Shown: piece after piece, positions 33,952 through 43,357 of the stretch
Numbering within the stretch: position 1 is the stretch's first letter
Layout of the letters: each line of letters begins with the position of its first letter
Assembly (NCBI RefSeq): GCF_000317695.1
Contig: NC_019771.1
Location: 2,050,001-2,114,000 of the forward strand
Source: Anabaena cylindrica PCC 7122
Lineage (GTDB): Bacteria > Cyanobacteriota > Cyanobacteriia > Cyanobacteriales > Nostocaceae
Length of the DNA stretch: 64,000 bases
Direction: 5' to 3'
The notes under the pieces: model-generated
What the model saw: the letters and a program-made list of their open reading frames with translations, nothing else
Told to the model about the DNA's origin: nothing
Database searches by the model: none
Translations under genes and position numbers: made by a program

Positions 33952-35856
33952 CTACAATTTATTTCCACATTCAGCGCAGAAATTATGGCTGGGGGGGTTT
34001 TTAGTCCCGCAGTGGCTGCAATAAACTGGCTCAACGGTGGTTGTGGGTGTGGGCTTAGGTAAACCGAACATCTGGGCGTTACTTTTGCCAGGGGCTACCA
34101 TTGGATAACAGTTTTCATCTCTGGTGACATGGACATTAACGATTACCGGGCCGTTGTGCGCCAGCATTTCTGCGATCTTATCGGATAATTGAGCGCGATC
34201 GCTAATCACCATCCCCTTGATCCCATAAGCTTTAGCCAAAAATTCAATATCTGGCATTCCTACTTCCATATTTGAGCAGGAATAACGCTCACCATAAAAG
34301 GCCTGTTGCCACTGACGCACCATTCCTTGCCAGCCATTATTTAAAATCACAGTTTTGACATTTATGCCATATTGTGCAAGGGTTCCCAATTCCTGTAAAC
34401 ACATTTGGAAACTAGCATCACCACTGATACAAATAACTTCTTCATCAGGGAATGCCACTTTTACACCCATAGCCGCAGGGACACCAAAACCCATGGTTCC
34501 TAAACCTGCGCTAGAAATCCAACGTCTGGGGCCATTTTTGAGGAATTGCGCTGCCCACATTTGATGTTGTCCCACATCTGTAGTGTAGAAAGCATGGGGG
34601 GCTTGACTACCAATTTCGACAATTACCTCTTGGGGGGAAATGCTGTCAGGATAATGAGGGACAACCAAAGGATAATCTTGTTTCCAACGGTTAATTACAT
34701 TTAACCATTCTTGATTTTGATGAGGTGGAATTTTGTGAGTTGAGTTTTGACATCGGCGTAACAAATCCGTGAGAACGTGCTTAACATCACCAACAATAGG
34801 CACTTCAGGCACACGGTTTTTACCTACTTCAGCCGGGTCAATGTCGATGTGAATAACCTTCGCATGGGAGGCAAATTCATCTAACTTACCTGTCACCCGG
34901 TCATCAAATCTAGCACCGACACAAATCAGCAAATCGCAATCTGTCACCGCAAAGTTAGCGTAAGCGGTTCCGTGCATTCCCAACATTCCCAAGGAGAGGG
35001 GATGGTGTTCATCAAATGCACCGATACCCATCAAAGTGGTAGTGACGGGGATATTAAATAATTCTGCCAGTTGTTTGACTTCTTCGTGGGCATTAGATGC
35101 GATCGCACCGCCACCAACATACAACAACGGACGGCGACTTTCTCTAATTAACTGAATCGCCCCATTAATTTGGCGGGGATTGCCCTTAACAGTGGGACGA
35201 TAACCAGGTAACTTCACCGTACCTGGTTCTACCGGCACATAATCAAATTCTTCTAAAGCCACATCTTTGGGGACATCGATCAAAACAGGCCCCGGTCTAC
35301 CAGTACTGGCAATGTGGAAAGCTTCTGCCACAATTCGCGCCATATCTTTGGGGTCACGCACTACATAAGAATGCTTAACAATAGGCAAAGTAATCCCGTA
35401 GATATCTGTTTCTTGGAAAGCATCTGTACCAATGGAAGCCCTGGGGACTTGTCCTGTCACCACAATCATGGGAATAGAATCCATGTAGGCTGTAGCAATA
35501 CCTGTGACTAGGTTCGTTGCTCCTGGTCCAGAAGTACCAAAACATATTCCCACCTTACCAGTAGCACGGGCATAACCATCAGCGGCATGGGAAGCGCCTT
35601 GTTCGTGTCTAACGAGAATATGTTTAACACGGCCAGTTTCTTCTACTTTATATAGGTCGTCATAAATCGGTAAAATTGCTCCACCGGGATAACCAAAAAT
35701 ATACTCAACACCATGACGGACGAGACTATCTAACAAAGCAAAACCGCCAGATGCCCGTTTTGGGGTGACAACTGACGAGTTAGAGATAGAAGACTGCTTG
35801 TGATTTTCCGATTGTGGGAGACTGATTTGAGAAGGCGAGCGCACGGTTAACCTCAA
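33952..35856 (-). CDS. ilvB: acetolactate synthase large subunit with zinc-ribbon tail
   Basis: The first committed step of branched-chain amino-acid synthesis. 634 residues: FGYPGGAILPIYD and RHEQGASHAADGYARATG at the N-terminus, and the ThDP-binding GDASFQMCLQELGTLAQYG...NNGWQGMVRQWQ at the C-terminus. The last 25 residues form a C-x2-C...C-x2-C zinc ribbon (YCSHCGTKN...NFCAECG), which classic IlvB lacks. A long N-terminal Ser-rich leader (about 30 residues) is also present. The regulatory subunit gene is not nearby. Confidence 0.93.
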   Translation of the reverse strand: MRLTVRSPSQISLPQSENHKQSSISNSSVVTPKRASGGFALLDSLVRHGVEYIFGYPGGAILPIYDDLYKVEETGRVKHILVRHEQGASHAADGYARATGKVGICFGTSGPGATNLVTGIATAYMDSIPMIVVTGQVPRASIGTDAFQETDIYGITLPIVKHSYVVRDPKDMARIVAEAFHIASTGRPGPVLIDVPKDVALEEFDYVPVEPGTVKLPGYRPTVKGNPRQINGAIQLIRESRRPLLYVGGGAIASNAHEEVKQLAELFNIPVTTTLMGIGAFDEHHPLSLGMLGMHGTAYANFAVTDCDLLICVGARFDDRVTGKLDEFASHAKVIHIDIDPAEVGKNRVPEVPIVGDVKHVLTDLLRRCQNSTHKIPPHQNQEWLNVINRWKQDYPLVVPHYPDSISPQEVIVEIGSQAPHAFYTTDVGQHQMWAAQFLKNGPRRWISSAGLGTMGFGVPAAMGVKVAFPDEEVICISGDASFQMCLQELGTLAQYGINVKTVILNNGWQGMVRQWQQAFYGERYSCSNMEVGMPDIEFLAKAYGIKGMVISDRAQLSDKIAEMLAHNGPVIVNVHVTRDENCYPMVAPGKSNAQMFGLPKPTPTTTVEPVYCSHCGTKNPPSHNFCAECGNKL

Positions 35857-35978
35857 AATATAGCTAAAATTAACGCTTAAATTCTGTATTTAAAATTTCA
35901 TTCTAATTTAGAAATTCCAGAAAATGCTGAGATAATCTCCATCTGCGAGCATAAGACCGGATTATGATTCTACAATCT

Positions 35979-37241
35979 TTAAATCACATCTTGCAAGACT
36001 CGGCGAGTATTTTTCCAAGCCCAAACACCAATCAGCGCCACTACAAAACTCATCATCATTAGTACCACTCGCAGTCCTAAGATATCAGTTAATGGACCAG
36101 CGATCGCTAAAGGCAGAGAAAGAGCAATATTCACAACATGGTTTTGAAAGCCAAAAACCTTACCGTGCATAGTCGGTGGTGTTTGCTGTTGAATCAAAGT
36201 TTGCATCGGTACGCCAATCAGAGAAGCACCTATACCCAACAATGCACAAAGTCCCAGTGCTAGAATCAGGCTGTGGGTAAAAGTAACCACACCTAAAACC
36301 AAAGCCATCATCAAAAATCCAATCAAGGGTAGAGGTTTGTGATGTAGCTTATCACTCCAATGACCCAAAATACCTGCTCCCATCACCATACCTACTCCAG
36401 CAGCAGCCAAGAAGAAACCAAACTGTTTTTCCTTTAAGCCAAACTCTGCGGCTAATCTAATTGTTAATACTGTTAAAGCTGCAAATACGCAATACAAGGT
36501 CATCAATTGCAGCATCGCATTCAAAACTAGACGGTTTTTCTTGATATAGCGCAAACTATCTGTAAATTCATTCCAAACATGAGTTCCTGCCAAATGCCCC
36601 TCAATTGGTTGATGTTCTTTAAAATTGATAGGCTGCATAATTGCCGCAGATAGTAAATATAATGCACCAACAACAATTTCCTGGCCAAAATCTTTTCCTA
36701 GATAGCTTTTGGCCAAACTCAATATTGGTTCACCTACAGCAAAACCGACAATTAAAGCACCCATCATGGTAGTGCTAAATAGGGCATTGGCAGCCATTAA
36801 ATTCTCTCGTTCTACCAACTGGGGAATTGCGGCTTGCTCCGCTGGTGCAAAAAACTGTGTCACACAAGAAATGGCAAAAGTGAGAATTAACAAAATCAGG
36901 AATTCTCTGGGCAAAAAGGGAATCAGTAATGTTAAAAATCCCCGTACCACATCCGAGCCAACCATCACCAATTTTTTGGGAAAGCGGTCAACAAGGATAC
37001 CACCAGCAGAACCGAACAAAATCGCTGGAATTGTAAATGCCACCATCAAAGTTGAGTACATCGAGTTTTCCGCTAACCCCGGTGGCGGTGGGTAGTTTTC
37101 CAGCAAGGCAATCATCAAGACAAAAAATACCTTATCTGCCAACTGGGAAACTAGTTGTCCAATCCACAGGAGCATAAAACCCCTGTTTTTTAACAGTGTG
37201 CCAAAGCCGTGATTAACAGCAGTAGGTTCAGTGGGAAACAT
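35979..37241 (-). CDS. MFS transporter
   Basis: 420 residues with about 12 hydrophobic helices. The loop 2-3 motif is GGILVDRFPKK (after ILFGSAG) and the loop 8-9 counterpart is GHWSDKLHHKP. This pattern fits MFS exporters. Substrate cannot be inferred. It ends 122 bp downstream of ilvB on the same strand, so co-transcription is possible. Confidence 0.82.
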   Translation of the reverse strand: MFPTEPTAVNHGFGTLLKNRGFMLLWIGQLVSQLADKVFFVLMIALLENYPPPPGLAENSMYSTLMVAFTIPAILFGSAGGILVDRFPKKLVMVGSDVVRGFLTLLIPFLPREFLILLILTFAISCVTQFFAPAEQAAIPQLVERENLMAANALFSTTMMGALIVGFAVGEPILSLAKSYLGKDFGQEIVVGALYLLSAAIMQPINFKEHQPIEGHLAGTHVWNEFTDSLRYIKKNRLVLNAMLQLMTLYCVFAALTVLTIRLAAEFGLKEKQFGFFLAAAGVGMVMGAGILGHWSDKLHHKPLPLIGFLMMALVLGVVTFTHSLILALGLCALLGIGASLIGVPMQTLIQQQTPPTMHGKVFGFQNHVVNIALSLPLAIAGPLTDILGLRVVLMMMSFVVALIGVWAWKNTRRVLQDVI

Positions 37242-37335
37242 TAACTATATGTAGGAATATGAACTATGGTAGATGAAGCAAAGGGCAGCAGGATCAGCAA
37301 AAATATTGATTTATCTCTATTGTCCTTGCTAATTC

Positions 37336-37968
37336 TCACTTCTGGTTGCTAAATTTATTCTCCAGACTCTTTTCTTCATAACGTTTTAGCAACAAATGCA
37401 AAAATTCAGCAGCATTTAGGTAATTTTGGGGTAAAGACAAACCTAGTGACCGGTCTACCCATTTGCCTTGTACTGTTTGAGGGGAGTGCCACATTGATAA
37501 ATGGTTAACGGGTGGTTCAGCGTAGAAATTATCTTCCCCACCACCTAAAATAGCAGAACTCCAATGGGTGAAGTAATCATGACTCATCCTATGAATTGGG
37601 AAATTACCCCATAGTGGCATTCCCCATCCATCTATGGCAATAAAAGCTTTGACTGTACCGCCCAGCATTTGCCACTTTGTCGCCGCAATAATGGCACCAA
37701 CCACTCCCGCACTATAGCTGATGAATATCACAGGGCATTTTAACTTATCATGCGATCGCTGACTCGCACTCAGGACTTCGTAGGCATCGCTCAAAAACTG
37801 CAAAATATGAAATGCTGATAAGGTTAAAATACCCTGCCCAGGATAAACCAGTATCTCTAAATTATTTTCTTTGATTGCTATATCCGTTGCTGAACTTAAT
37901 AGCCCTGTAATAAAGTTTTCGGTTAATTCTGGTTCATGAATCCCAGGGCAAATAATAATTATGCTCAT
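37336..37968 (-). CDS. alpha/beta-hydrolase-like protein
   Basis: 210 residues. The N-terminus MSIIIICPGIHEP suits a first beta strand. A nucleophile elbow-like SYSAG places Ser86, followed by IDGWG (Asp) and PVNHLSMW (His), a possible triad. No signal peptide. The elbow departs from GxSxG and there is no lid domain. Substrate and exact family are unknown. Confidence 0.55.
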   Translation of the reverse strand: MSIIIICPGIHEPELTENFITGLLSSATDIAIKENNLEILVYPGQGILTLSAFHILQFLSDAYEVLSASQRSHDKLKCPVIFISYSAGVVGAIIAATKWQMLGGTVKAFIAIDGWGMPLWGNFPIHRMSHDYFTHWSSAILGGGEDNFYAEPPVNHLSMWHSPQTVQGKWVDRSLGLSLPQNYLNAAEFLHLLLKRYEEKSLENKFSNQK

Positions 37969-38333
37969 TTAATTTTCATTTTATATAGAACTTACCCAAG
38001 CATCTGTTAGTAGTCAATAAAAAAGTGGGGTATTGATGTCTACATGATAGGGTAGGGGGCAAAAGGGTTTTAGTGTTGTTTACTGCCACTTAACGGTGGC
38101 GATGGTGGAACGCCATCGCGCGTTAGTAGTAGCTTACCGTAGGTGTTGCTGTTTATTTGATGATTGGAGAGCTTTTGTCAATTCGCTATTAATTGGAGTT
38201 TAGAGCTAATTTTGGTAGTGGTAAATATGTAGTGATAATAAAATTAGGCGCAACAACAAGAGTTATAATAATGTGTGGGTGATCGCTTTTTGGGAATAGG
38301 GGAATGCAATCGCTTGAAAAATCCTAGAGTAGT
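37969..38333. other. intergenic region with one strong hairpin
   Basis: 365 bp. GCGATGG (38099-38105) faces CCATCGC (38113-38119), extended by TAACG/CGTTA at the edges (38091-38125), a stable GC-rich stem-loop without a T tract. No gene is seen. Confidence 0.45.
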
Positions 38334-39425
38334 ATGCAATATCTTTTTGAAAATAAATTAGGCACCCACTACATTGACTTGAAAAAGCTAGAACTAGTGG
38401 AAAATGCAACCCCTGACGAACTAGAAGACTTCAAAAAACAAAGTCAGTTTGCCTTTGTATTCAGACGAAAAGACCTCAAAAGTGTCTCTGTTACTAAGCA
38501 GCATCAATTTAATTTGTCAGGAGAAAATAACTCTACTCCTGAATCTGGGGTCTCTTTATATAAAAATCACCAGTCTAAAGAGAGTCTATCAATACCTTTA
38601 GGCAAATTACTTTACAGTTATTATTTAATTACCACTCAAGACAAAGTAATTGTTTGGGAAGATGATTGGTCTATTCATTATAGACTACGTTGTTTTGACG
38701 AGGATTTGAATCTAATTTGGCAAAAATCACTAGTAACTCAAGTTGATGATCAAGCTGATATACAATATTTGATGCATAATGACAAAACCATATATTATTG
38801 GGTGTTCAAAGGTGATATTTGTCGATATGAATTATTCACTATGGATATTCAAACAAGTGAAATATCAAATATTTTACTTGAGTTGCCTCATAATGTTTGT
38901 TCTGTTTTGATAGATGATCAGGCGAATGATATAGGACTGTTAGAATTGAATAAAACTCAAAATAGTTTTCAAGTGAATTATGGTGCTGAAAAATATAATT
39001 TGCCCCTGCCCTCAGTCAGGCAAAATTATTATAAAGAAATAAAAATTGAGGGGATTTTATATCATAAAAAATCAGGTTATGGTGATTTTTTTAGAGCCTT
39101 GTCTAACAAGGTTTTGAAACAAAAGATAGGTTTCTTTCTAAAGCGGATTTGGTCTAATGCCTCAGAGCCTGTACCTATTTTATGGATTGTTTATTATGAT
39201 CCAACTGCTTCTGGAGCCACTCTTTATGCCTACGATTTCAAACAGCAAGTGCTATTATGGCAACACGAAATAACCAAGCACTATGTTGATCAGTCAAATT
39301 ACTGGAATAAAATATACTTGATCCTAGATGAAGACAAAATTATTTTAGAAGGAAAAGAAGCAGGTACTGAGTATGTACAAATCTTTGAAGCAACAACAGG
39401 GAGAAAAATTTTTTCGATAAATTAA
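38334..39425 (+). CDS. hypothetical protein, partner of DUF1963-like gene
   Basis: 363 residues, soluble, with no signal peptide and no catalytic motif recognised. It is rich in Tyr, Asp and Lys with many beta-strand patterns (YYDPTASGATLYAYDFKQQ, EYVQIFEATTGRKIFSI), reminiscent of a PQQ-like propeller blade at the C-terminus. It begins MQYLFENKLGTHYIDLKKLE. It lies 45 bp upstream of the DUF1963-like gene, with a tandem repeat in between. Confidence 0.5.
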   Translation: MQYLFENKLGTHYIDLKKLELVENATPDELEDFKKQSQFAFVFRRKDLKSVSVTKQHQFNLSGENNSTPESGVSLYKNHQSKESLSIPLGKLLYSYYLITTQDKVIVWEDDWSIHYRLRCFDEDLNLIWQKSLVTQVDDQADIQYLMHNDKTIYYWVFKGDICRYELFTMDIQTSEISNILLELPHNVCSVLIDDQANDIGLLELNKTQNSFQVNYGAEKYNLPLPSVRQNYYKEIKIEGILYHKKSGYGDFFRALSNKVLKQKIGFFLKRIWSNASEPVPILWIVYYDPTASGATLYAYDFKQQVLLWQHEITKHYVDQSNYWNKIYLILDEDKIILEGKEAGTEYVQIFEATTGRKIFSIN

Positions 39426-39453
39426 ATACAAATTAAATACAAATTAAATAGAA
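39421..39453. repeat. three 11-bp tandem repeats
   Basis: Three units of ATTAAATACAA, the last one changed to ATTAAATAGAA, span 39421-39453 and cross the stop codon of the upstream gene. This looks like replication slippage. Confidence 0.7.
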
Positions 39454-39470
39454 AAAATCTGCAAAATATT

Positions 39471-40202
39471 ATGACTACACTATTTAGACGTACCTTCACG
39501 ATCGCAGAAACTCAAACTCCCATCACAGAGCCTATTACTAAATTTGGTGGGCAACCTGTTTGGATAAACGAACCGACTTGGCCTCTTGCCTTTGAAACCG
39601 GAGAAAAAATGTTATTTATGGGGCAAATTGCCCTAGAAGACTCAATTTTTCCGAATAGTAATGGAGTAATGGTTTACGTATTCATCTGGGGAGATGCCGA
39701 ACCTTTATATGCAGAAGCTATGGCAGTAGTCATTCAAACTCCAGAAATGATTTACAAAACTGAAGAAGTGGAATATATATCAGATGCTACTGGATTATCT
39801 ATTTATGAATTTGATGAAAACAGCAAAGAAAATTATAAAGAATATGAAATATTATTGAGTCCGATCAAATCTGAAATAGCAACGCCTCCGAGCGCTCACT
39901 ACAATAGATATGATGAGCTTGATATTGAGCTAGGATATAATTTCTCCAGACCTGAATTTGCAGGGAATAAAATAGGCGGTCAACCACTTTACATCAATCA
40001 GCCAACAAACCCACGTGAGGAATTTGATTCAAAAGAATGGTTATTACTCTTACAGCTTGCTCCCCAGCAAGGCTATTACTTACTGCCTAGATTTCAGCCA
40101 AACTTTTATCCTTTTTCTATGGAATTGGGCGAGTTTGGCATTTTAACTATTTTTATTGCCAATGACTATACTCAAGCCAAATTATTTATTCAACTTCCGT
40201 AG
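39471..40202 (+). CDS. DUF1963 (YwqG-like) protein
   Basis: 243 residues. KFGGQPVWINEPTWPLAFETGEKMLFMGQIAL is typical of the DUF1963/YwqG family, and a second similar block, GGQPLYINQPTNP, occurs in the C-terminal half, an internal duplication. Members are often found with toxin or effector genes as immunity-like proteins, which is only an association. It is probably expressed with the preceding gene. Confidence 0.7.
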   Translation: MTTLFRRTFTIAETQTPITEPITKFGGQPVWINEPTWPLAFETGEKMLFMGQIALEDSIFPNSNGVMVYVFIWGDAEPLYAEAMAVVIQTPEMIYKTEEVEYISDATGLSIYEFDENSKENYKEYEILLSPIKSEIATPPSAHYNRYDELDIELGYNFSRPEFAGNKIGGQPLYINQPTNPREEFDSKEWLLLLQLAPQQGYYLLPRFQPNFYPFSMELGEFGILTIFIANDYTQAKLFIQLP

Positions 40203-40850
40203 GAATATCAAAACTTAAAGTCCGGGACTATGATTAAAAATTCGCTTCAATTCCCTATTCTAAAACCTGAATGATGAACTGGATTTCCCCCGTTCGTTGT
40301 CAGGTAATCCCTCTAGTTTATTGAGTATTTATACTTATTTTCAAGCCGACTGTTTTTTTAGCCAGAGGCGATGACTAAATACTAGTTATCTTCAATACCT
40401 TGTCCATTTTCGGTAGGTTGGGTTAAGCGACAGCGCAACCCAACGCATTTGTTGGGTTTCATGCTTCAACCCAACCTACAAATCAAGGTTTTTTCCAATT
40501 TGGACAAGGTATTGATCTTGTACTACATTTTGAATTCCAAAATCAGGGTTAATACTTTATTTTTTTCAAAATGAGAATTGCTGGGTGCGTCAGACCCGCT
40601 AATTCGCTAACAATCAACCTGCTAAGTAACAGCATTCCGCACTCAATACAGTTTTAGTTACATCAGTATCTGGCAAACAAATATACAAACTCCTGTATGT
40701 GGGAGTAAGCATATTATGCCCTTAGATGTATATTTTTATGTTTATGTTTATCCTATCCCCCTGGATGGGATATTATGCTACGAATAAGATGAACGATCTA
40801 GTATTTTGCTAGTTCGCTATCTCCATTTTGGTTATATTGAGGATTTAATT
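40203..40850. other. 648-bp intergenic region with MITE-like element
   Basis: Contains the 123-bp element at 40392-40515 and, nearer the next gene, short hairpins (CTCC/GGAG near 40690-40707 and TATCCC/GGGATA near 40750-40772). No gene is recognised. Confidence 0.5.
40392..40515. repeat. MITE-like element with nested inverted repeats
   Basis: TCAATACCTTGTCCA at the left faces TGGACAAGGTATTGA at the right (perfect 15-bp ends). Inside is GTAGGTTGGGTT...AACCCAACCTAC, which contains the 30-bp unit (40415-40444) identical to 6815-6844. The element is non-coding. Confidence 0.75.
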
Positions 40851-41966
40851 GTGGTTGCAACTCCAGAAAAACTGCAACATACCCACGAGCATCTATCCAG
40901 CCAAGACCGCGTAGCCGTATTACTCATGGGCTATGGCGAAGTCGAAAGCTACGAAGATTTTGCTAACTATAACGAACAAGCTTTAAATCTACTTACAGCA
41001 AAATTCGCGCCTGTTCCCACCTGGATTTATCCCCCCCTAGCAAAACTGTTAGCATTATTTGATCGTCATGAATGGGGACACACTCACCACGATTTTATCT
41101 CCCCACACAATGCCATCTTTGAACAGCAACGCGCTGGTATTGAACACGAACTACAACACAAATGGGGTAGTGGTGTCCAAGTTTTCAAAGCCTTTAACTT
41201 TTGCGCTCCTTTTTTGCCAAATCAAGTTTTAGCCGAAATCAAAAAGCAAGGCTTTAGCAAAATTCTCATTTACCCACTCTTGGTAGTAGATTCCATTTTT
41301 ACCAGTGGTATTGCCATTGAGCAAGTTAACAATGCTCTGGTTGAATTAGCTGATGGTGATGAACACTGGGTAAAAGCACAAAGATATATTCCTTCATTTT
41401 ACAACGAACCGGAATATATTCATTTATTGGCGCATTTGGTAGAAGAGAAAATTCAAGCTAATCTAGCATCAGCTTATCTACCTTCCCAAATTGGTATTGT
41501 GTTGATGAATCACGGTTGTCCTCACAAAGCCAAAGGATTCACATCAGGAATTGATGAAAGTCAAGCGCTGTACGAATTGGTCAGAAATGAGTTAATTAAC
41601 AGTTATCCTTTAATTTCTGTAGGTTGGCTCAACCACGACACGCCGCTAATTGAATGGACTCAGCCAAATGCCACCCAAGCAGCCCAAAACCTAATTTTAT
41701 TGGGTGCAAAGGTGATTATTTTCATGCCTATTGGCTTTGCCACAGAAAACCATGAAACGCTGTTAGATGTTCATCACATCATTCATGATTTAGAAAAACA
41801 GTATTCTGGTGTTGATTATTTACAAATGGCTTGTGTGAATGATCATCCTCAATTTTTAGAAATGGCTGCTGAATGGGCAAATGCTCATATTGCCAAATTG
41901 ATGGAAGCAGAAGGTACGGAAGTTAATCGTGAGTTAGCAATAACTCACCATCATCATCACCATTAG
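40851..41966 (+). CDS. ferrochelatase-like (class II chelatase) protein with poly-His tail
   Basis: 371 residues from GTG 40851, which follows TTGAGGAT; an upstream ATG at 40806 has no ribosome site. The C-terminal half has the ferrochelatase pattern: LMNHGCPHKAK (catalytic His region), WTQPNATQAAQNL, and FATENHETLLDVHHIIHDLE. The N-terminus (VAVLLMGYGEVESYEDFANY) also fits. The protein ends with six consecutive His. It may be a HemH paralogue or a metal-delivery protein; true heme ferrochelatase identity is not certain. Confidence 0.7.
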   Translation: MVATPEKLQHTHEHLSSQDRVAVLLMGYGEVESYEDFANYNEQALNLLTAKFAPVPTWIYPPLAKLLALFDRHEWGHTHHDFISPHNAIFEQQRAGIEHELQHKWGSGVQVFKAFNFCAPFLPNQVLAEIKKQGFSKILIYPLLVVDSIFTSGIAIEQVNNALVELADGDEHWVKAQRYIPSFYNEPEYIHLLAHLVEEKIQANLASAYLPSQIGIVLMNHGCPHKAKGFTSGIDESQALYELVRNELINSYPLISVGWLNHDTPLIEWTQPNATQAAQNLILLGAKVIIFMPIGFATENHETLLDVHHIIHDLEKQYSGVDYLQMACVNDHPQFLEMAAEWANAHIAKLMEAEGTEVNRELAITHHHHHH

Positions 41967-41984
41967 ATATCTCTGACAAAAAAT

Positions 41985-42013
41985 GTAGAGATGTTCCATT
42001 GAACGTCTCTACA
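41985..42013. repeat. TGTAGAGATGTTC inverted repeat
   Basis: TGTAGAGATGTTC pairs with GAACGTCTCTACA. It is related to the copy at 14745-14773 after hypB. Confidence 0.6.
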
Positions 42014-42056
42014 AAAACTAATTTTCACCAGATATATATTAGGGACTACCAAAAAA

Positions 42057-42175
42057 TATAGCAATTCCCAAGCTCATGAAATACACCCCACCCACGCTGT
42101 CGCGCACCCTCCCCTTACCAAGGGGAGGGTTGGGGAGGGGTAATTTTGTATCTAACTAGAGTGGGAAAGGCTATA
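42057..42175. repeat. MITE-like element with TATAGC ends
   Basis: TATAGCAATTCCC at the left faces GGGAAAGGCTATA at the right, with 11 of 13 bases complementary. The interior has CTCCCCTTACCAAGGGGAG, a strong hairpin. 119 bp, non-coding. Confidence 0.65.
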
Positions 42176-42202
42176 AATCATTCTATTTTTTAGTAGTGTG
42201 AC

Positions 42203-42246
42203 AAAAATGTAGGGGTTTAGCACTGCGCTTTACCCCTACATTTTTT
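42203..42246. terminator. bidirectional terminator-like hairpin
   Basis: AAAAATGTAGGGGT pairs with ACCCCTACATTTTT, with T/A tracts on both sides. It lies between convergent genes and could serve both strands. Confidence 0.6.
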
Positions 42247-42284
42247 ATTTTATTGTTCCCATACAAAGCAGATTTCAAAACCTA

Positions 42285-42806
42285 TTACTTCCGACTTCCC
42301 AACCATTTAGCTGCTGCAATACCGATAATTCCAGCAACAATAGGATTACTAAGAAACTTCATAATTCCTGGTTGTTCCGCTAACACCTCACGAAAAACAT
42401 CAGGATGGTTGTGATATGCGAAAGATGCAAGTTTACTGACATCATCAGCAGTCATGCGGTTAGAGTGGTGAGTAGAAAGATTTAATTGTTGTTCTAAACG
42501 TTTATCTTCCAGTCCTCGTTCTTTTAACTGTTTGAAAAAGGCCCTAGCAACATCATCCCGTTCATTGGGTTTAATTTGAGAAATGGCTTTTTGCAATTCT
42601 GGCTCTATTTCGCTGGGAGGGATACGTTCGGGGTGTGAAGACTGATTAAATAATTGCCGACGTTGGTCTGTTGTTGTTCTCTGTGCGAAATCATCAAAGC
42701 TTTGATATTCATTTGTCGTATCGACTGGAATATTATCTAAAGATTCAACATTTCCTTGTGCTAAATCTTTTAGAACTTCACGTCTATATTGTTCACTATT
42801 TGCCAC
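42285..42806 (-). CDS. hypothetical tail-anchored protein
   Basis: 173 residues starting at a GTG with AGGAGA about 10 bases upstream. Soluble and charged at first (TTTDQRRQLFNQ, PSEIEPELQKAISQ), with a C-terminal hydrophobic segment (NPIVAGIIGIAAAKWLG) that may anchor it in a membrane. Family not recognised. It is followed upstream on the same strand by a lipoprotein and a CsbD gene, a likely stress-linked group. Confidence 0.6.
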   Translation of the reverse strand: MANSEQYRREVLKDLAQGNVESLDNIPVDTTNEYQSFDDFAQRTTTDQRRQLFNQSSHPERIPPSEIEPELQKAISQIKPNERDDVARAFFKQLKERGLEDKRLEQQLNLSTHHSNRMTADDVSKLASFAYHNHPDVFREVLAEQPGIMKFLSNPIVAGIIGIAAAKWLGSRK

Positions 42807-42847
42807 TTGATATATCTCCTTTTGTTAGCAAGTTTTAATTAATTTTT

Positions 42848-43288
42848 TTAGCTATACTTGACTTGGTTGCTCTGGGTATCATAGTCAGCAGTCAAAATGA
42901 GTTTTTTATCAGGAGCATAGATCAAGACTTTTACATCTTGATTAGGAAAGTTCTTATGAAAGCCTTGCGCTAAAGATTTTGCTAATGGCTTTATTTCATT
43001 TGGTTGGACTTGAGGAGAAATAACCACACCTAGTTTGTTATTATCTCGTACATAAGCATCTTGAACTAATCCTTTAGAAGTCTGCACTACCCACTGACCA
43101 AAAGTCTGACCTCCTGGGGTGTTACCACGCTCTAATTCTGTATAGGTTACATCTCTACCAATAGCTGATGGTGTGGTTGTGCGGTCAGCTTCTGTGACTG
43201 TTCCTCCACCGCAGGCGGTAGTTAAAGTTAATACTAAAATTAAGATGAAAGGCATCAAAAGTTGCCTTATCTGCTGAAGCATAATCAT
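42848..43288 (-). CDS. hypothetical lipoprotein
   Basis: 146 residues with a lipoprotein signal (LMPFILILVLTLTTAC). The mature part is a small, mixed-charge domain with GREVTYTELERG-like sequence (GRDVTYTELERG) and ends KLILTADYDTQ. A GAGGAGG ribosome site precedes the ATG. It sits between the tail-anchored and CsbD genes, suggesting an operon. Function unknown. Confidence 0.6.
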   Translation of the reverse strand: MIMLQQIRQLLMPFILILVLTLTTACGGGTVTEADRTTTPSAIGRDVTYTELERGNTPGGQTFGQWVVQTSKGLVQDAYVRDNNKLGVVISPQVQPNEIKPLAKSLAQGFHKNFPNQDVKVLIYAPDKKLILTADYDTQSNQVKYS

Positions 43289-43357
43289 ATTTACCTCCTC
43301 ATTGAGTAATTTTTATTCGTAGTTGTTTTCTTATGCAACTACGAATTTTGAGTCTAT

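Larger units (their letters stand above)
41967..42284. other. intergenic region packed with inverted repeats
   Basis: 318 bp with three units: 41985-42013 (GTAGAGA repeat), 42057-42175 (MITE-like) and 42203-42246 (terminator-like). No gene. Confidence 0.5.
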
